From assembly GCA_035999365.1 (NCBI GenBank), contig DASYGT010000025.1, forward strand, positions 1 to 53,331: DNA of 53,331 nucleotides. Direction: 5' to 3'. Below, in pieces: positions 8,025-15,950 of this stretch (position 1 is its first letter; every line of letters begins with the position of its first letter). The translations under genes were made by a program, and so were the position numbers. The notes beneath the pieces are model-generated. The model saw only the letters and a list, made by a program, of their open reading frames with translations. It was not told the origin of the DNA and searched no databases. This DNA is from DASYGT01 sp035999365. Lineage in GTDB: Bacteria > Actinomycetota > Actinomycetes > Mycobacteriales > Jatrophihabitantaceae.

Positions 8025-9542
8025 ACGACCACCGACAGCCCCGTCGCCGAATCAGTCGCTGCGCCGGCCTCGACTTTCCAATCCCTCGATCCGGCGACAG
8101 GCGCGGTTGTCGCGACGTTCCCGATCCACAGTCGCGCCGACGTCGTCGCAGCGGTCGACCGTGCCCGGCCGGCCGCGACGTGGTGGCGCGAACTCGGGTT
8201 CGACGGCCGTCGCAAGCTGCTGCGGGGGTGGCGGTCGCTCATCGCCGCACGCATGGATGAGTTCGCCGAACTGATCCACCGCGAGAACGGCAAGCCGGTG
8301 TTCGACGCCATCGGTGAACTGTCGATCGCTATCGAGCACCTCGATTGGGCATCGGGGTCGGCGGCGAAGGTACTGGGCCGTCGCAGGGTCGGATCCGGAC
8401 TGCTCGCCATGAATCATGCGGCGACACTGGAGTACGTCCCCTACGGGGTCGTCGGTGTGCTCGGGCCGTGGAACTACCCGGTGCACACGCCGATGGGGTC
8501 GATCTCGTATGCACTTGCCGCGGGCAATGCCGTGGTGTTCAAACCGAGCGAGTTCACGCCGGCGATCGGCGCCTGGCTCGTCGATTCGTTCGCCGAAGTG
8601 GTCCCCGAGCACCCGGTGTTCTCGCTGATCACGGGTTTCGGCGAGACCGGCAACGCCCTGTGCACGGCCGGCGTCGACAAGCTCGCCTTCACCGGTTCGA
8701 CGGCGACCGGCAAGAAGGTCATGGCGGCATGCTCGGCCAATCTCACTCCCGTCGTGATCGAGTGCGGCGGTAAGGATGCGCTGATCGTCGCTGCCGATGC
8801 TGATCTCGATGCCGCGGTCGAGGCAACCGTGTGGGGTGGGCTGTCCAACGCCGGTCAGACATGCGCCGGCGTCGAGCGGGTTTACGCGGTCGCGTCCGTC
8901 TACGACGAGTTCGTCGAGAAGGTCACGGTAGAGGCGCGAAAGGTAAGAGCCGGGTCGGACGCCGCGGCGAACTATGGACCAATCACGATGCCGAGCCAGC
9001 TTGACGTGATCCGGTCGCACATCGCCGGCGCGATCGCCGACGGTGGTCGCGCCGTCGTCGGAGGCATTGACTCGGTGCAGGCACCCTTCGTGCAGCCAGT
9101 CGTTCTCGTCGACGTCCCGGAGTCCTCGATGGCCGTGCGGGAAGAGACGTTCGGCCCGACGATCACCATCGCCAAGGTGCGCGACGAGGACGAGGCGATC
9201 GAACGCGCGAACGCGAGCCGGTACGGGCTCGGCGCCGCCGTCTTCAGCGCCAAGCGTGGCCGCGAGATCGCCGACCGGGTCTCGAGTGGATGCGTCAGCA
9301 TCAACTCGGCGATCTCGTACGCGATGGTTCCGGAGCTTCCTTTCGGGGGTGTCCGCGACTCCGGCTTCGGGCGAATTCACGGTGAGGACGGGCTCCGCGA
9401 GTTCGCGTGGCCGCGCAGCGTGACCTCCCTGCGTTTCAAGGCGCCGCTGAACGTCACGACCTTCAACCGGCCCAAGAACGCACGGCGACTGCTCACAGCC
9501 ATGGTGAAGGCGCGGTGGGGGAGGCGGCCGCGCAAGGGATGA
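8022..9542 (+). CDS. NAD(P)-dependent aldehyde dehydrogenase
   Basis: 506 residues. The ALDH fold is clear: GPWNYPVHTPM (cofactor domain), the FTGSTATGKKV turn, catalytic base Glu247 in ECGGKD, nucleophile Cys281 in NAGQTCAG, and ETFGPTI. It oxidises an aldehyde to a carboxylate through a thiohemiacetal on Cys281. The physiological aldehyde cannot be told from sequence. The C-terminus ends in a basic tail (KARWGRRPRKG). Its place between a phospholipase-like gene and hydroxyacyl-CoA dehydrogenase would fit lipid-derived aldehydes, but that is inference. Confidence 0.9.
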   Translation: MTTTDSPVAESVAAPASTFQSLDPATGAVVATFPIHSRADVVAAVDRARPAATWWRELGFDGRRKLLRGWRSLIAARMDEFAELIHRENGKPVFDAIGELSIAIEHLDWASGSAAKVLGRRRVGSGLLAMNHAATLEYVPYGVVGVLGPWNYPVHTPMGSISYALAAGNAVVFKPSEFTPAIGAWLVDSFAEVVPEHPVFSLITGFGETGNALCTAGVDKLAFTGSTATGKKVMAACSANLTPVVIECGGKDALIVAADADLDAAVEATVWGGLSNAGQTCAGVERVYAVASVYDEFVEKVTVEARKVRAGSDAAANYGPITMPSQLDVIRSHIAGAIADGGRAVVGGIDSVQAPFVQPVVLVDVPESSMAVREETFGPTITIAKVRDEDEAIERANASRYGLGAAVFSAKRGREIADRVSSGCVSINSAISYAMVPELPFGGVRDSGFGRIHGEDGLREFAWPRSVTSLRFKAPLNVTTFNRPKNARRLLTAMVKARWGRRPRKG

Positions 9543-9560
9543 GGGCCGCACATCACCGGG

Positions 9561-9610
9561 TGAGGTAAGCCTCAACACGCTGCCGATTCACCTGCCAGGC
9601 AGACTAAGGT
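9561..9610 (+). promoter_or_regulatory. Promoter and two small inverted repeats before the hydroxyacyl-CoA dehydrogenase gene
   Basis: TAAGGT (9605-9610) is a plausible -10 box. Immediately upstream is an 11-bp palindrome, CTGCC-A-GGCAG (9592-9602). A second inverted repeat, TGAGG-TAAG-CCTCA (9561-9574), lies further up. Either could be an operator. The outer repeat contains AGGTAAGCCT, half of an IdeR/DtxR iron box, but the other half does not match. Confidence 0.4.
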
Positions 9611-9647
9611 TCGACGGTTGTCGCAATGGCCTGCAGGAGGCGGATTC

Positions 9648-11423
9648 ATGGCACGGGAGTTCCAGCAGATCGGTGTGATCGGGCTCGGCACGATGGGGGC
9701 CGGCATCGCCGAGGTGTTCGCCCGGAACGGGCTCGCGGTCGTGGCGGTCGAGGTCGACGAATCGGCGGTGGAGCGGGGCCGTGCGCATGTCGAGCAGTCG
9801 ACGGCCCGGGCCGTAGCCGGTGGCAAGCTCTCAGCCGACGAGCAGCAGGCGCTGCTAGAGCGGCTGACCTACCACACCAACCTCGACGCGCTCGCCGAGT
9901 GCGACCTCGTCGTCGAGGCCGTCCCCGAGCAGCTCGACCTCAAGCGGCAGATCTTCACTCAGCTGGACAAGATCTGTCAGCCTGAGGCGATTCTCGCGAC
10001 GAACACCTCGTCCCTCTCGGTCACCGAGATCGCCGTCGCGACGGGGCGACCGGGCAAGGTTGTCGGCCTGCACTTCTTCAACCCGGCTCCGGTCATGAAG
10101 CTGGTCGAGGTTGTCCGGAGCGTCGTCACCGAGCAGGACGTCGTCGACGACATCGAGGCCTTCGCCCAGAGGCTCGGCAAGGTAGACGTGACGATCGGCG
10201 ACCGCGCCGGCTTCATCGCCAACGCGCTGCTCTTCGGATACCTCAATCACGCCGCGGCACTCTATGAATCGCGCTACGCCTCTCGCGAGGACATCGACGC
10301 GGCGATGAAGCTCGGCTGCGGCCTGCCGATGGGCCCACTCGCTCTGTTGGATCTGATCGGACTCGACACCGCCTTCGAGATCCTCGACACGATGTACAAG
10401 CAGGGCCGCGATCGCCTGCACGCACCCCAGCCGATCTTCAAGCAGATGATGACCGCAGGGCTGCTGGGTCGTAAGACCGGCCGCGGCTTCTACACCTACG
10501 AGTCCGCCGGTTCGCCGAAGGTCGTCGCCGACGCACTCACGCCGGCAACCGACGCGGCACCCGCCGGTGCGCGTGAGGTATCCAGGGTGGGCGTGGTCGG
10601 TTCAGGGACCATGGCCACGGGCATCGTCGAGGTCTTCGCGAAGGCCGGATACGACGTGCTGTTCGTGGCGCGGAGTCAGGACAAGTGCGGGGCCGTCGTG
10701 AAGGCCATCACCCGGTCACTGGAGAAGGCAGTCCAGCGCGGAAAGCTGTCCGAGCCGGATCGGGATGCCGCGCTGAGCCGGATCACGGGCAGCACGAATC
10801 TCGACGATCTGGCGGGCGTCCAACTGGTCGTCGAGGCCGTCGTCGAGGACCTCACCGTCAAGCAGGCGCTGTTCTCCAACCTCGACGACATCTGTGCGCC
10901 GGGAACGGTGCTTGCCACCACCACGTCCAGCCTGCCGGTGATCGAATGCGCGGCCGCGACGTCCCGGCCGGCCGAGGTGATCGGCATGCACTTCTTCAAC
11001 CCGGCCTCGATCATGCGGCTGGTCGAGGTAGTCACCACCGTGTCGACCGCGGCCGACGTCGAGGCCACCGTCCTCGATGTGACGAAGAAGATCGGCAAAC
11101 ATGCGGTGCGCTGCGGCGACCGCGCCGGCTTCATCGTCAACGCGCTCCTCTTCCCGTACCTCAACGACGCGATCAAGATGCTCGAGGCGCACTACGCCAG
11201 CGCCGAGGACATCGACTCCGCGATGAAGGTCGGCTGCGGGTACCCGATGGGCCCGTTCGAACTGCTGGACGTCGTCGGCCTGGATGTGTCGCTTGCGATC
11301 GAGCGCGAGCTGTACCTCGAATTCCGCGAGCCGGGTTTCGCTCCCGCGCCGTTGCTGGAGCATCTCGTGACGGCCGGCCGCTTGGGCCGCAAGACCGGCA
11401 CGGGCTTCCGCGACTACGCGTAG
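9648..11423 (+). CDS. Tandem two-module 3-hydroxyacyl-CoA (3-hydroxybutyryl-CoA) dehydrogenase
   Basis: 591 residues. AGGAGG at 9635-9640 fixes the ATG at 9648. The protein is two complete 3HCDH modules, about 1-290 and 311-591. Each has a Rossmann glycine motif (GLGTMGAG at 12; GSGTMATG near 318), the catalytic HFFNP...EVV segment and the C-terminal domain ending GRKTG.GF. The enzyme interconverts 3-hydroxyacyl-CoA and 3-ketoacyl-CoA with NAD(P). Next to ccr and thiolase, the likely substrate is acetoacetyl/3-hydroxybutyryl-CoA. Both active sites look intact. Confidence 0.9.
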   Translation: MAREFQQIGVIGLGTMGAGIAEVFARNGLAVVAVEVDESAVERGRAHVEQSTARAVAGGKLSADEQQALLERLTYHTNLDALAECDLVVEAVPEQLDLKRQIFTQLDKICQPEAILATNTSSLSVTEIAVATGRPGKVVGLHFFNPAPVMKLVEVVRSVVTEQDVVDDIEAFAQRLGKVDVTIGDRAGFIANALLFGYLNHAAALYESRYASREDIDAAMKLGCGLPMGPLALLDLIGLDTAFEILDTMYKQGRDRLHAPQPIFKQMMTAGLLGRKTGRGFYTYESAGSPKVVADALTPATDAAPAGAREVSRVGVVGSGTMATGIVEVFAKAGYDVLFVARSQDKCGAVVKAITRSLEKAVQRGKLSEPDRDAALSRITGSTNLDDLAGVQLVVEAVVEDLTVKQALFSNLDDICAPGTVLATTTSSLPVIECAAATSRPAEVIGMHFFNPASIMRLVEVVTTVSTAADVEATVLDVTKKIGKHAVRCGDRAGFIVNALLFPYLNDAIKMLEAHYASAEDIDSAMKVGCGYPMGPFELLDVVGLDVSLAIERELYLEFREPGFAPAPLLEHLVTAGRLGRKTGTGFRDYA

Positions 11424-11477
11424 CGTCGCTCGCAGACCAGCGTCGTACGGATCCGGCCAGGACGTCAGGCACCCGCC

Positions 11478-11783
11478 GTGCCACGCCAGAACCGCCGCCG
11501 CGCCGCCTCCTCGGCACGGGAGCCGGCCGCCGCGTCGACGGTCGGTGAGCGGCGCGACGAGTGGCGCGGCGAGGTCTACGTCGTCCGCGGCGTGACGTCG
11601 CACGGGGCGGCGAAGGAATACCGGTGCCCGGGCTGCGATCAGGTCATCCGGGTCGGCCAGCCGCATCTGGTCGTCTGGCCGGAATTCGATGACGATGCCG
11701 ACGACCGTCGGCACTGGCACGCGACCTGCTGGACCGCACGCGAGCGCCGAGCCCCGGGACGCGGACGTGCGCCGCGCTACTGA
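11478..11783 (+). CDS. Small zinc-ribbon-like protein of unknown function
   Basis: 101 residues with a GTG start. A basic, Arg-rich N-terminus (RQNRRRAASS) is followed by a core with C-P-G-C and, about 30 residues later, H-W-H-A-T-C-W, a likely Cys/His zinc site. Its place between nucS and the epimerase corresponds to Rv1322 in M. tuberculosis. Proteins of this kind are often labelled 'ATP/GTP-binding' without evidence, and I see no nucleotide-binding motif. It is convergent with the DivIVA-like gene (46-nt gap). Confidence 0.7.
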   Translation: MPRQNRRRAASSAREPAAASTVGERRDEWRGEVYVVRGVTSHGAAKEYRCPGCDQVIRVGQPHLVVWPEFDDDADDRRHWHATCWTARERRAPGRGRAPRY

Positions 11784-11829
11784 ACCGTCCCCGCGCCAGG
11801 CGGTGTTGTGCCGAGCCGCGCTGGGGCCG

Positions 11830-12735
11830 TCAGCCGCTGGCGCTCTCCGGCGCAGTCGGCGCAGTGGGCGCAGTGGGCGCAGTGGGCGTTGCAGGATCGG
11901 CCTCGCGCTTCGGGACGGCGTATGCGGCGATGGCAGCGCCGAGTTCGGAATGCAGCGTGGCCAGCCGCTCGTGCAGTTGCGCCCGCTCATCCTCGAGTCG
12001 CTGCAGTTCGGCGCGAGCATCGGCAAGAAGATCGGCGGCGGCCTGCTGCGCATCGGCGACGATCTGTGCTGCCTCGGCCTGAGCCTTCGCTCGCTGTGTG
12101 GAAGAGGCCTCGGCTTCGGCCGTGCGCCGATTCCGAAGCGTGATCTCGAAGTCCTCGTCGGCGAGGGCGCGCCGGGCGACTCCCTGCTCATCAAGGCGCT
12201 GCCGTTCGGCCGCGGCCTCTTCGTCGAGGCGGCTGCGCAGGGCTGCGGACTCGGTGGCGAGCCGGTCGACGGTCTCGCGTGCCGCCGCCGTCTGCGCGGC
12301 CAGCCTGGTCTCCACCTCGGTGCGGTGCTCCTCGACGTCGGCCAACCGCGCGCGGAAGGTCTCGTCGGCGGCAGCACGCGCGGCGGCGGCATCTGCCTCG
12401 GCCGCGGCTCGGATCGCGCTCGCCTCCGAGGCGGCATTCTGGAGCATGTGCTTGACGCGCTGGTCGACGTTGTCAGCCGTGACCGTCTCGGACGCAGAGT
12501 GCAACTGGCGGCGCAGGGACTCGATCTGGGCGTGGGAGCTGGCCAGTTGCGCCGCGAGGTCGGCGCTGCGCGCCGCCGTGGCGTCCCGCTCGGTCGTGAG
12601 GCGACGGATCTCCTCATCCAGCCGGGCGAGATAGTGATCGACCTGCGTCCGGTCGTAGCCGCGCATCGCGGCGTCGAACCCGCGATCGTCAGACAGGATC
12701 GGGAGCAACTCGGTGGGGTTGTCCGCGGCGGCCAT
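11830..12735 (-). CDS. DivIVA-domain coiled-coil protein
   Basis: 301 residues from ATG 12735. The N-terminal segment FDAAMRGYDRTQVDHYLARLDEEIRRL is a DivIVA-like domain, which in other proteins recognises curved membrane and guides polar growth or septation. Residues about 50-275 are a long Ala/Glu/Arg-rich coiled coil. The C-terminus carries four TAP repeats (PTAPTAPTAPTAPE). It starts 19 nt after the ccr stop on the same strand, so it is probably co-transcribed with ccr, a surprising pairing. The paralogue Wag31 is a different, shorter protein. Confidence 0.8.
   Translation of the reverse strand: MAAADNPTELLPILSDDRGFDAAMRGYDRTQVDHYLARLDEEIRRLTTERDATAARSADLAAQLASSHAQIESLRRQLHSASETVTADNVDQRVKHMLQNAASEASAIRAAAEADAAAARAAADETFRARLADVEEHRTEVETRLAAQTAAARETVDRLATESAALRSRLDEEAAAERQRLDEQGVARRALADEDFEITLRNRRTAEAEASSTQRAKAQAEAAQIVADAQQAAADLLADARAELQRLEDERAQLHERLATLHSELGAAIAAYAVPKREADPATPTAPTAPTAPTAPESASG
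11849..11884. repeat. 9-bp tandem repeat coding for the TAP tail
   Basis: Four head-to-tail copies of GGCGCAGTG (the first ends in C) at 11849-11884, with a degenerate fifth. On the minus strand each unit encodes part of the Thr-Ala-Pro repeats at the C-terminus of the DivIVA-like protein. Copy number could vary between strains by slippage. Confidence 0.85.
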
Positions 12736-12754
12736 GGTCACATATTGACACGGC

Positions 12755-14083
12755 TCAGCGATCGCGGAACCTGTTGATTGCATCGAGATGCTTTGCCCGC
12801 AGTTCGTGGTCGCGGACGCCGAGGCCCTCTTCCGGCGCGAGGCAGAGCACCCCGACCTTGCCCTGGTGCAGATTGCGGTGCACGTCGTAGGTGGCCTGAC
12901 CTGTTTCGGCGAGGGGGTAGACCCTCGACACCGTCGGGTGGATGTAGCCCTTGCTGATCAGGCGGTTGGCCTCCCACGACTCGCGGTAGTTCGCGAAGTG
13001 CGACCCGACGATGCGCTTGAGAGTCATCCAGAGATACCGGTTGTCGTACTCGTGCATGTATCCGGAGGTCGAAGCGCAGGTCACGATCGTGCCGCCCCGC
13101 TTGGTGACGAACACGGAGGCTCCGAACGTCTCGCGGCCCGGGTGCTCGTAGACGATGTCCACATCCTCACCGCCGGTGAGTTCGCGGATCTTGGCGCCGA
13201 AGCGCTTCCATTCCGCGGGGTTCTGCGTGTCGCCGTCCCAGAACTGGTAGCCCTCGGCGGATCGGTCGATGATCAGCTCGGCCCCCATCCTGCGGCAGAT
13301 GTCGGCCTTGTCCGGGCTGGACACGACGCACACCGGTATGGCGCCGCCGTTGAGCGCGTACTGGGTCGCGTAACCGCCCAGGCCGCCCGAGGCGCCCCAG
13401 ATCAGTACGACGTCGCCCTGCTTCATGCCGGCGCCGTGGTGTGAGACGAGCTGGCGGTAGGCGGTGGAGTTCACGAGTCCCGGTGAGGCAGCCTCCTCCC
13501 AGGTCAGGTGCGCAGCCTTGGGCATGAGCTGGTTGGCCTTCACGAGCGCCAGCTCCGCGAGGCCGCCGTAGTTGGTCTCGAAGCCCCAGATGCGCTGCTG
13601 CGGATCCATCATCGTGTCGTCGTGACCCGCGGCGTCCTCGAGCTCGACGGACAGGCAGTGGGCTACGACCTCGTCGCCCGCCTTCCATTTGGTGACGCCC
13701 GGCCCGACGCGCAGGACAACCCCGGACAGGTCCGAGCCGACGACATGGAACGGCTGGTCGTGCTTCTTCGTCAGATCGGAGTACTTGCCGTAACGCTTGA
13801 GGAAGCTGAAGGTCGACACCGGCTCGAAGATCGACGTCCACACCGTGTTGTAGTTGATGGCGCTGGCCATGACGGCCACGATCGCCTCGCCGGGGCCGAG
13901 CTCGGGAGTCGGGACGTCCTGCAGGTGCAGGCTCTTGCGCGGGTCTTTCTCCCACGTGGTCTGCCCCTCGAACATGTCGACCTCATCGGCGCGCACCAGC
14001 ATGCCCTGGTAGGTCTCGGGGACCGGCAGTGCGGCGACCGCGGCCAGGTCGTCGGCGAGGATGGCGTTACGGATGTCGTCCAC
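12755..14083 (-). CDS. ccr: Crotonyl-CoA carboxylase/reductase
   Basis: 442 residues, full length for Ccr. The medium-chain dehydrogenase fold shows the NADPH motif WGASGGLGGYATQYA. Segments such as EVDMFEGQTTWEKDPRKSLH, NYNTVWTSIFEPV and DIVYEHPGRETFGASVFV are highly characteristic of Ccr rather than simple crotonyl-CoA reductases. The enzyme reductively carboxylates crotonyl-CoA to (2S)-ethylmalonyl-CoA with NADPH and CO2, the key step of the ethylmalonyl-CoA pathway. The start is GTG 14083, preceded by GGAGG on the minus strand. An operator-like repeat lies about 40 nt upstream. The DivIVA-like gene follows. Confidence 0.95.
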   Translation of the reverse strand: MDDIRNAILADDLAAVAALPVPETYQGMLVRADEVDMFEGQTTWEKDPRKSLHLQDVPTPELGPGEAIVAVMASAINYNTVWTSIFEPVSTFSFLKRYGKYSDLTKKHDQPFHVVGSDLSGVVLRVGPGVTKWKAGDEVVAHCLSVELEDAAGHDDTMMDPQQRIWGFETNYGGLAELALVKANQLMPKAAHLTWEEAASPGLVNSTAYRQLVSHHGAGMKQGDVVLIWGASGGLGGYATQYALNGGAIPVCVVSSPDKADICRRMGAELIIDRSAEGYQFWDGDTQNPAEWKRFGAKIRELTGGEDVDIVYEHPGRETFGASVFVTKRGGTIVTCASTSGYMHEYDNRYLWMTLKRIVGSHFANYRESWEANRLISKGYIHPTVSRVYPLAETGQATYDVHRNLHQGKVGVLCLAPEEGLGVRDHELRAKHLDAINRFRDR

Positions 14084-14122
14084 GTTGCTGGGCCTCCGTG
14101 CGGATGTGGGTGCTGGATGCGT

Positions 14123-14140
14123 ATGTTACTGGACGGTAAC
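14123..14140 (-). promoter_or_regulatory. Operator-like inverted repeat and -10 box upstream of ccr
   Basis: GTTAC-N6-GTAAC (14125-14140) is a perfect 5-bp inverted repeat. On the minus strand it ends in CAGTAACAT, and TAACAT is a credible -10 box, so the repeat would overlap the promoter. The same CAGTAACAT sequence ends the operator upstream of the crotonase gene at 18.3 kb. Confidence 0.6.
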
Positions 14141-14156
14141 GTCCCGTGCGCAGTCG

Positions 14157-14591
14157 TCAGTGGCTGGCGGCAGACGGCTGGACGAGCTCGACCAGCACGC
14201 CCCCCGCGTCCTTGGGGTGGATGAAGTTGACCCGGCTGTCCGAGGTCCCGCGGCGCGGCTCGTCGTACAGCAGCCGCAGCCCCCGCTCCCGCAGGTCGGC
14301 CGAAACCGCCTCGATGTCGGTCACCGTATAGGCAACCTGCTGAACCCCGGGGCCGTTTCGATCGATGAACTTCGCGATCGTGGACTGCTCGTTCAGTGGG
14401 GCGAGAAGCTGGATGCGGGTACTGCCGTCGCCGACCGCGAGCATCGCCTCGCGGACGCCCTGCTCCTCGTTGACCTCCTCGTGCACGCTCACGATGCCGA
14501 AGTTGTCCCGGTAGAACGCGATGGCGGCGTCGAGGTCGGGCACGGCGATGCCGACGTGGTCGATCTTGGTGAACAGGCTGGTTGGGGGCAT
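14157..14591 (-). CDS. mce: Methylmalonyl/ethylmalonyl-CoA epimerase
   Basis: 144 residues from ATG 14591. It is a two-module glyoxalase/VOC fold: KIDHVGIAVPDLDAAIAFYRDNFG, then VQQVAYTVTDIEAVSADLRERG, ending in FIHPKDAGGVLVELVQ. The conserved His, Gln/His and Glu metal ligands are present. It inverts the alpha-carbon of methylmalonyl-CoA and, in ethylmalonyl-CoA pathway bacteria, also of ethylmalonyl-CoA, which is needed between Ccr and Ecm. It lies upstream of ccr on the same strand and is divergent from the thiolase gene. Position matches Rv1322A. Confidence 0.93.
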   Translation of the reverse strand: MPPTSLFTKIDHVGIAVPDLDAAIAFYRDNFGIVSVHEEVNEEQGVREAMLAVGDGSTRIQLLAPLNEQSTIAKFIDRNGPGVQQVAYTVTDIEAVSADLRERGLRLLYDEPRRGTSDSRVNFIHPKDAGGVLVELVQPSAASH

Positions 14592-14759
14592 CGGACCATG
14601 GTGACAAGCCCACGCTGCCGGGAGCCAGACCTGCGTGCTCATCTTCACACCCTTGTTTGGCGGCGCCCTGGTTAGAGTTTGGGGGTCTGCCCGCACCGCG
14701 GGCCCGCTCGGGCGTGCCGTCCACGCCGTCCAGCAGGCCTGTGCACCAGGAGGAGTGTC

Positions 14760-15947
14760 ATGGCTGGATCGGTCATCATCAACGGCGCCCGTACCCCGAT
14801 GGGTCGGTTGCTGGGCTCGCTCAAGGACTTCTCCGGCGCCGATCTCGGCGGCGTGGCGATCAAGGCAGCGCTCGAGCGTTCCGGGGTCAAGCCCGAGCAG
14901 GTCCAGTACGTGATCATGGGCCAGGTGTTGCAAGCCGGTGCCGGTCAGATCCCCGCCCGCCAGGCCGCGCACAAGGCCGGCATCCCGCTCAGCGTTCCGG
15001 CCCTCACGGTGAACAAGGTCTGCCTTTCCGGCCTCGATGCGATCGCGCTGGCCGATCAGCTGATCCGGGCCGGCGAGTTCGACGTGATCGTCGCCGGTGG
15101 CCAGGAGTCGATGACCAACGCGCCGCACCTGCTGCCGAAGTCCCGTGAGGGGTTCAAGTACGGCGCGATCCAGATGCTCGACTCGATGGCCTACGACGGC
15201 CTCACCGACATCTTCGACAACATCCCCATGGGCGAATCCACCGAAGCATTCAACGGCAAGCTCGGCCTCGGCCGTGCCGAGCAGGACGAGTTCTCCGCGC
15301 GCTCGCACCAGCGGGCCGCGCTCGCCCAGAAGAACGGCATCTTCGACGAAGAGATAACGCCGGTGCTCATCCCGCAGCGCAAGGGTGATCCGATCGAGTT
15401 CCGCGAAGACGAGGGCATCCGCGGCGACACGACCGTCGAGTCGCTGTCGAAGCTGCGCCCGGCCTTCACCAAGGACGGCACGATCACCGCCGGTTCGGCG
15501 TCGCAGATCTCCGACGGCGCCGCCGCGGTGGTCGTCATGAGCAAGGCGAAGGCCGAGGAGCTCGGCCTGTCGTGGATCGCCGAGATCGGCGCACACGGCA
15601 ACGTCGCGGGCCCGGACAACTCGCTGCAGTCGCAGCCGTCCAACGCCATCCAGGACGCGCTGCGCAAGGAGAACCTCACCGTCTCCGACCTCGACCTCGT
15701 CGAGATCAACGAGGCCTTCGCAGCCGTGGGCATCCAGTCGATGCGCGATCTGGGCGTGTCCGACGACATCGTCAACGTCAACGGCGGGGCGATCGCACTC
15801 GGCCATCCGATCGGTATGTCCGGCGCACGCCTCGCGCTGACGCTCGCCTACGAACTGAAGCGTCGTGGCGGCGGAACCGGTGCGGCCGCCCTGTGCGGCG
15901 GTGGCGGGCAGGGCGATGCGTTGATCTTGCACGTTCCCGCGACCTGA
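14760..15947 (+). CDS. fadA4: Acetyl-CoA C-acetyltransferase (thiolase)
   Basis: 395 residues from ATG 14760, preceded by AGGAGG. Catalytic residues are visible: the nucleophile Cys in TVNKVCLSGLDAI, NEAFA, His in GHPIGMSGAR and the second Cys in CGGGGQGDA. It condenses two acetyl-CoA to acetoacetyl-CoA or runs in reverse. It feeds the hydroxybutyryl-CoA dehydrogenase and Ccr route. The meaB GTG begins 3 nt after its stop, so the two are co-transcribed. Syntenic with Rv1323. Confidence 0.94.
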   Translation: MAGSVIINGARTPMGRLLGSLKDFSGADLGGVAIKAALERSGVKPEQVQYVIMGQVLQAGAGQIPARQAAHKAGIPLSVPALTVNKVCLSGLDAIALADQLIRAGEFDVIVAGGQESMTNAPHLLPKSREGFKYGAIQMLDSMAYDGLTDIFDNIPMGESTEAFNGKLGLGRAEQDEFSARSHQRAALAQKNGIFDEEITPVLIPQRKGDPIEFREDEGIRGDTTVESLSKLRPAFTKDGTITAGSASQISDGAAAVVVMSKAKAEELGLSWIAEIGAHGNVAGPDNSLQSQPSNAIQDALRKENLTVSDLDLVEINEAFAAVGIQSMRDLGVSDDIVNVNGGAIALGHPIGMSGARLALTLAYELKRRGGGTGAAALCGGGGQGDALILHVPAT

Positions 15948-15950
15948 TCG

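Noticed and set aside
9561..9579. Possible IdeR/DtxR iron box
   Set aside because: Only about 13 of 19 positions fit the consensus and the right half does not match; kept only as an inverted repeat.
10716..12617. A 633-codon open frame on the minus strand
   Set aside because: It lies across the hydroxyacyl-CoA dehydrogenase and DivIVA-like genes in another frame, is Arg/Pro-rich and has no domain; typical high-GC shadow frame.
11689..12777. A 362-codon open frame on the plus strand
   Set aside because: Antisense to the DivIVA-like coiled coil; its Gly/Leu/Arg pattern mirrors the Ala/Glu codons of the real gene.
14592..15932. A long minus-strand frame joined upstream of the epimerase
   Set aside because: It runs antisense through the thiolase gene; only the part from ATG 14591 matches an epimerase.
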